Assembly: GCA_027620815.1 (NCBI GenBank)
Contig: JAQCDH010000045.1
Span: 1 to 6,240, forward strand
DNA length: 6,240 nucleotides
Direction of reading: 5' to 3'
From: Bacillota bacterium
GTDB taxonomy: Bacteria; Bacillota_I; Bacilli_A; Acholeplasmatales; Acholeplasmataceae
Shown here in pieces: positions 5,884-6,240 of this stretch. The notes beneath the pieces were generated by a model. The model was not told the DNA's origin, did no database searches, and saw only the letters and a list, made by a program, of their open reading frames with translations. Numbering within the stretch: the first letter of the stretch is position 1; each line of letters opens with the position of its first letter. The position numbers and the translations under genes are program-made.

Positions 5884-6240
5884 ATATCAACATATACAAT
5901 GGTATCCCGGTCACATGTTTAAAACGATGAAGGAACTCAAAGTCTCTTTATCGCTTGTTGATGTTGTCGTTGTATTATTAGATGCACGTATTCCAAAGTC
6001 ATCGATGAACCCTAAACTATTAGATCTTATTTCAAATAAACCGATTTTATATATTTTAAATAAATCTGATTTAGCAGATCAACATCAAACTCAACTTTTT
6101 ATTCAGTCATTTAAAAACCAAGGGATGCATGCGATTCATGTATCTTCTTTAGATGCAAGAATGCCAACAAAAGTCATTAAAGCATTAGATACGATGATGG
6201 AACCACTTCAAGAAAAAAGAAATCAAAAAGGTTTAAAAGA
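5876..6240 (+). CDS. rbgA: Ribosome biogenesis GTPase RbgA (YlqF), 5' part
   Basis: The first 121 residues of a circularly permuted GTPase that acts late in 50S ribosomal subunit assembly in Firmicutes. The reading frame is open to the window edge; the family is about 280 residues long, so over half is missing here. Visible are the family signature WYPGHMFK at 9-16, DARIP at 36-40 and the G4 motif NKSD at 62-65, followed by a likely G5 region near VSSLDA (89-94). The order G4 then G5 before the P-loop is what defines the permuted class; G1, G2 and G3 should lie past the window end. ATG 5876 overlaps the signal peptidase stop by eight bases and has a strong GGAGG five bases upstream. In many Firmicutes lepB and rbgA are adjacent and rnhB follows, which would be the expected next gene. 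Confidence 0.94.
   Translation, partial: MSKYQHIQWYPGHMFKTMKELKVSLSLVDVVVVLLDARIPKSSMNPKLLDLISNKPILYILNKSDLADQHQTQLFIQSFKNQGMHAIHVSSLDARMPTKVIKALDTMMEPLQEKRNQKGLK

Overview
The window is about two-thirds A+T and carries compact, tightly packed bacterial genes. Tryptophan is encoded by TGG and no reading frame uses internal TGA, so the standard bacterial code applies. Strong Shine-Dalgarno sites, extended -10 promoters and the gene order signal peptidase - rbgA suggest a low-GC Firmicute-type bacterium. My best guess is an Acholeplasma-like or related Mollicutes-lineage organism that keeps UGA as stop. That placement is inference; there is no rRNA in the window to fix it.

Layout. (1) Bases 1-52 may be the tail of an upstream gene, and may also hold a promoter. 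(2) 82-1254 (+) is a fold-type I PLP aminotransferase. (3) 1253-1277 is a symmetric hairpin that can end transcription from both sides. (4) 1311-2126 (-) is a Cof-type HAD phosphatase, convergent with the aminotransferase. (5) 2127-2235 is a 109-base divergent promoter region with an extended -10 element for each direction; both predicted leaders are only about 10-15 bases. (6) 2236-6240 (+) is a four-gene run in which every gene overlaps the next, by 14, 1 and 8 bases. It encodes an unrecognised membrane-anchored protein, an FtsK/SpoIIIE-family DNA translocase, a type I signal peptidase and the ribosome-assembly GTPase RbgA (cut by the window end).

How they fit together. Most of the window is housekeeping. 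The left half is a metabolic enzyme and a phosphatase. The right half is an operon for chromosome segregation, protein export and 50S assembly. The part most worth a second look is the first pair of the operon. The translocase has a complete motor and a C-terminal winged helix but no transmembrane domain; in its place is a roughly 250-residue, largely acidic and apparently disordered region. The gene directly upstream, with overlapping reading frame, encodes a protein with an N-terminal membrane helix and no family I recognise. A two-component arrangement of membrane anchor plus soluble motor is possible but unproven. The signal peptidase also departs from its family: it has three predicted membrane segments, and Ile replaces the usual Arg of its last conserved box. 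I found no RNA genes, mobile elements, CRISPR arrays, or gene-free stretch over 300 bases.
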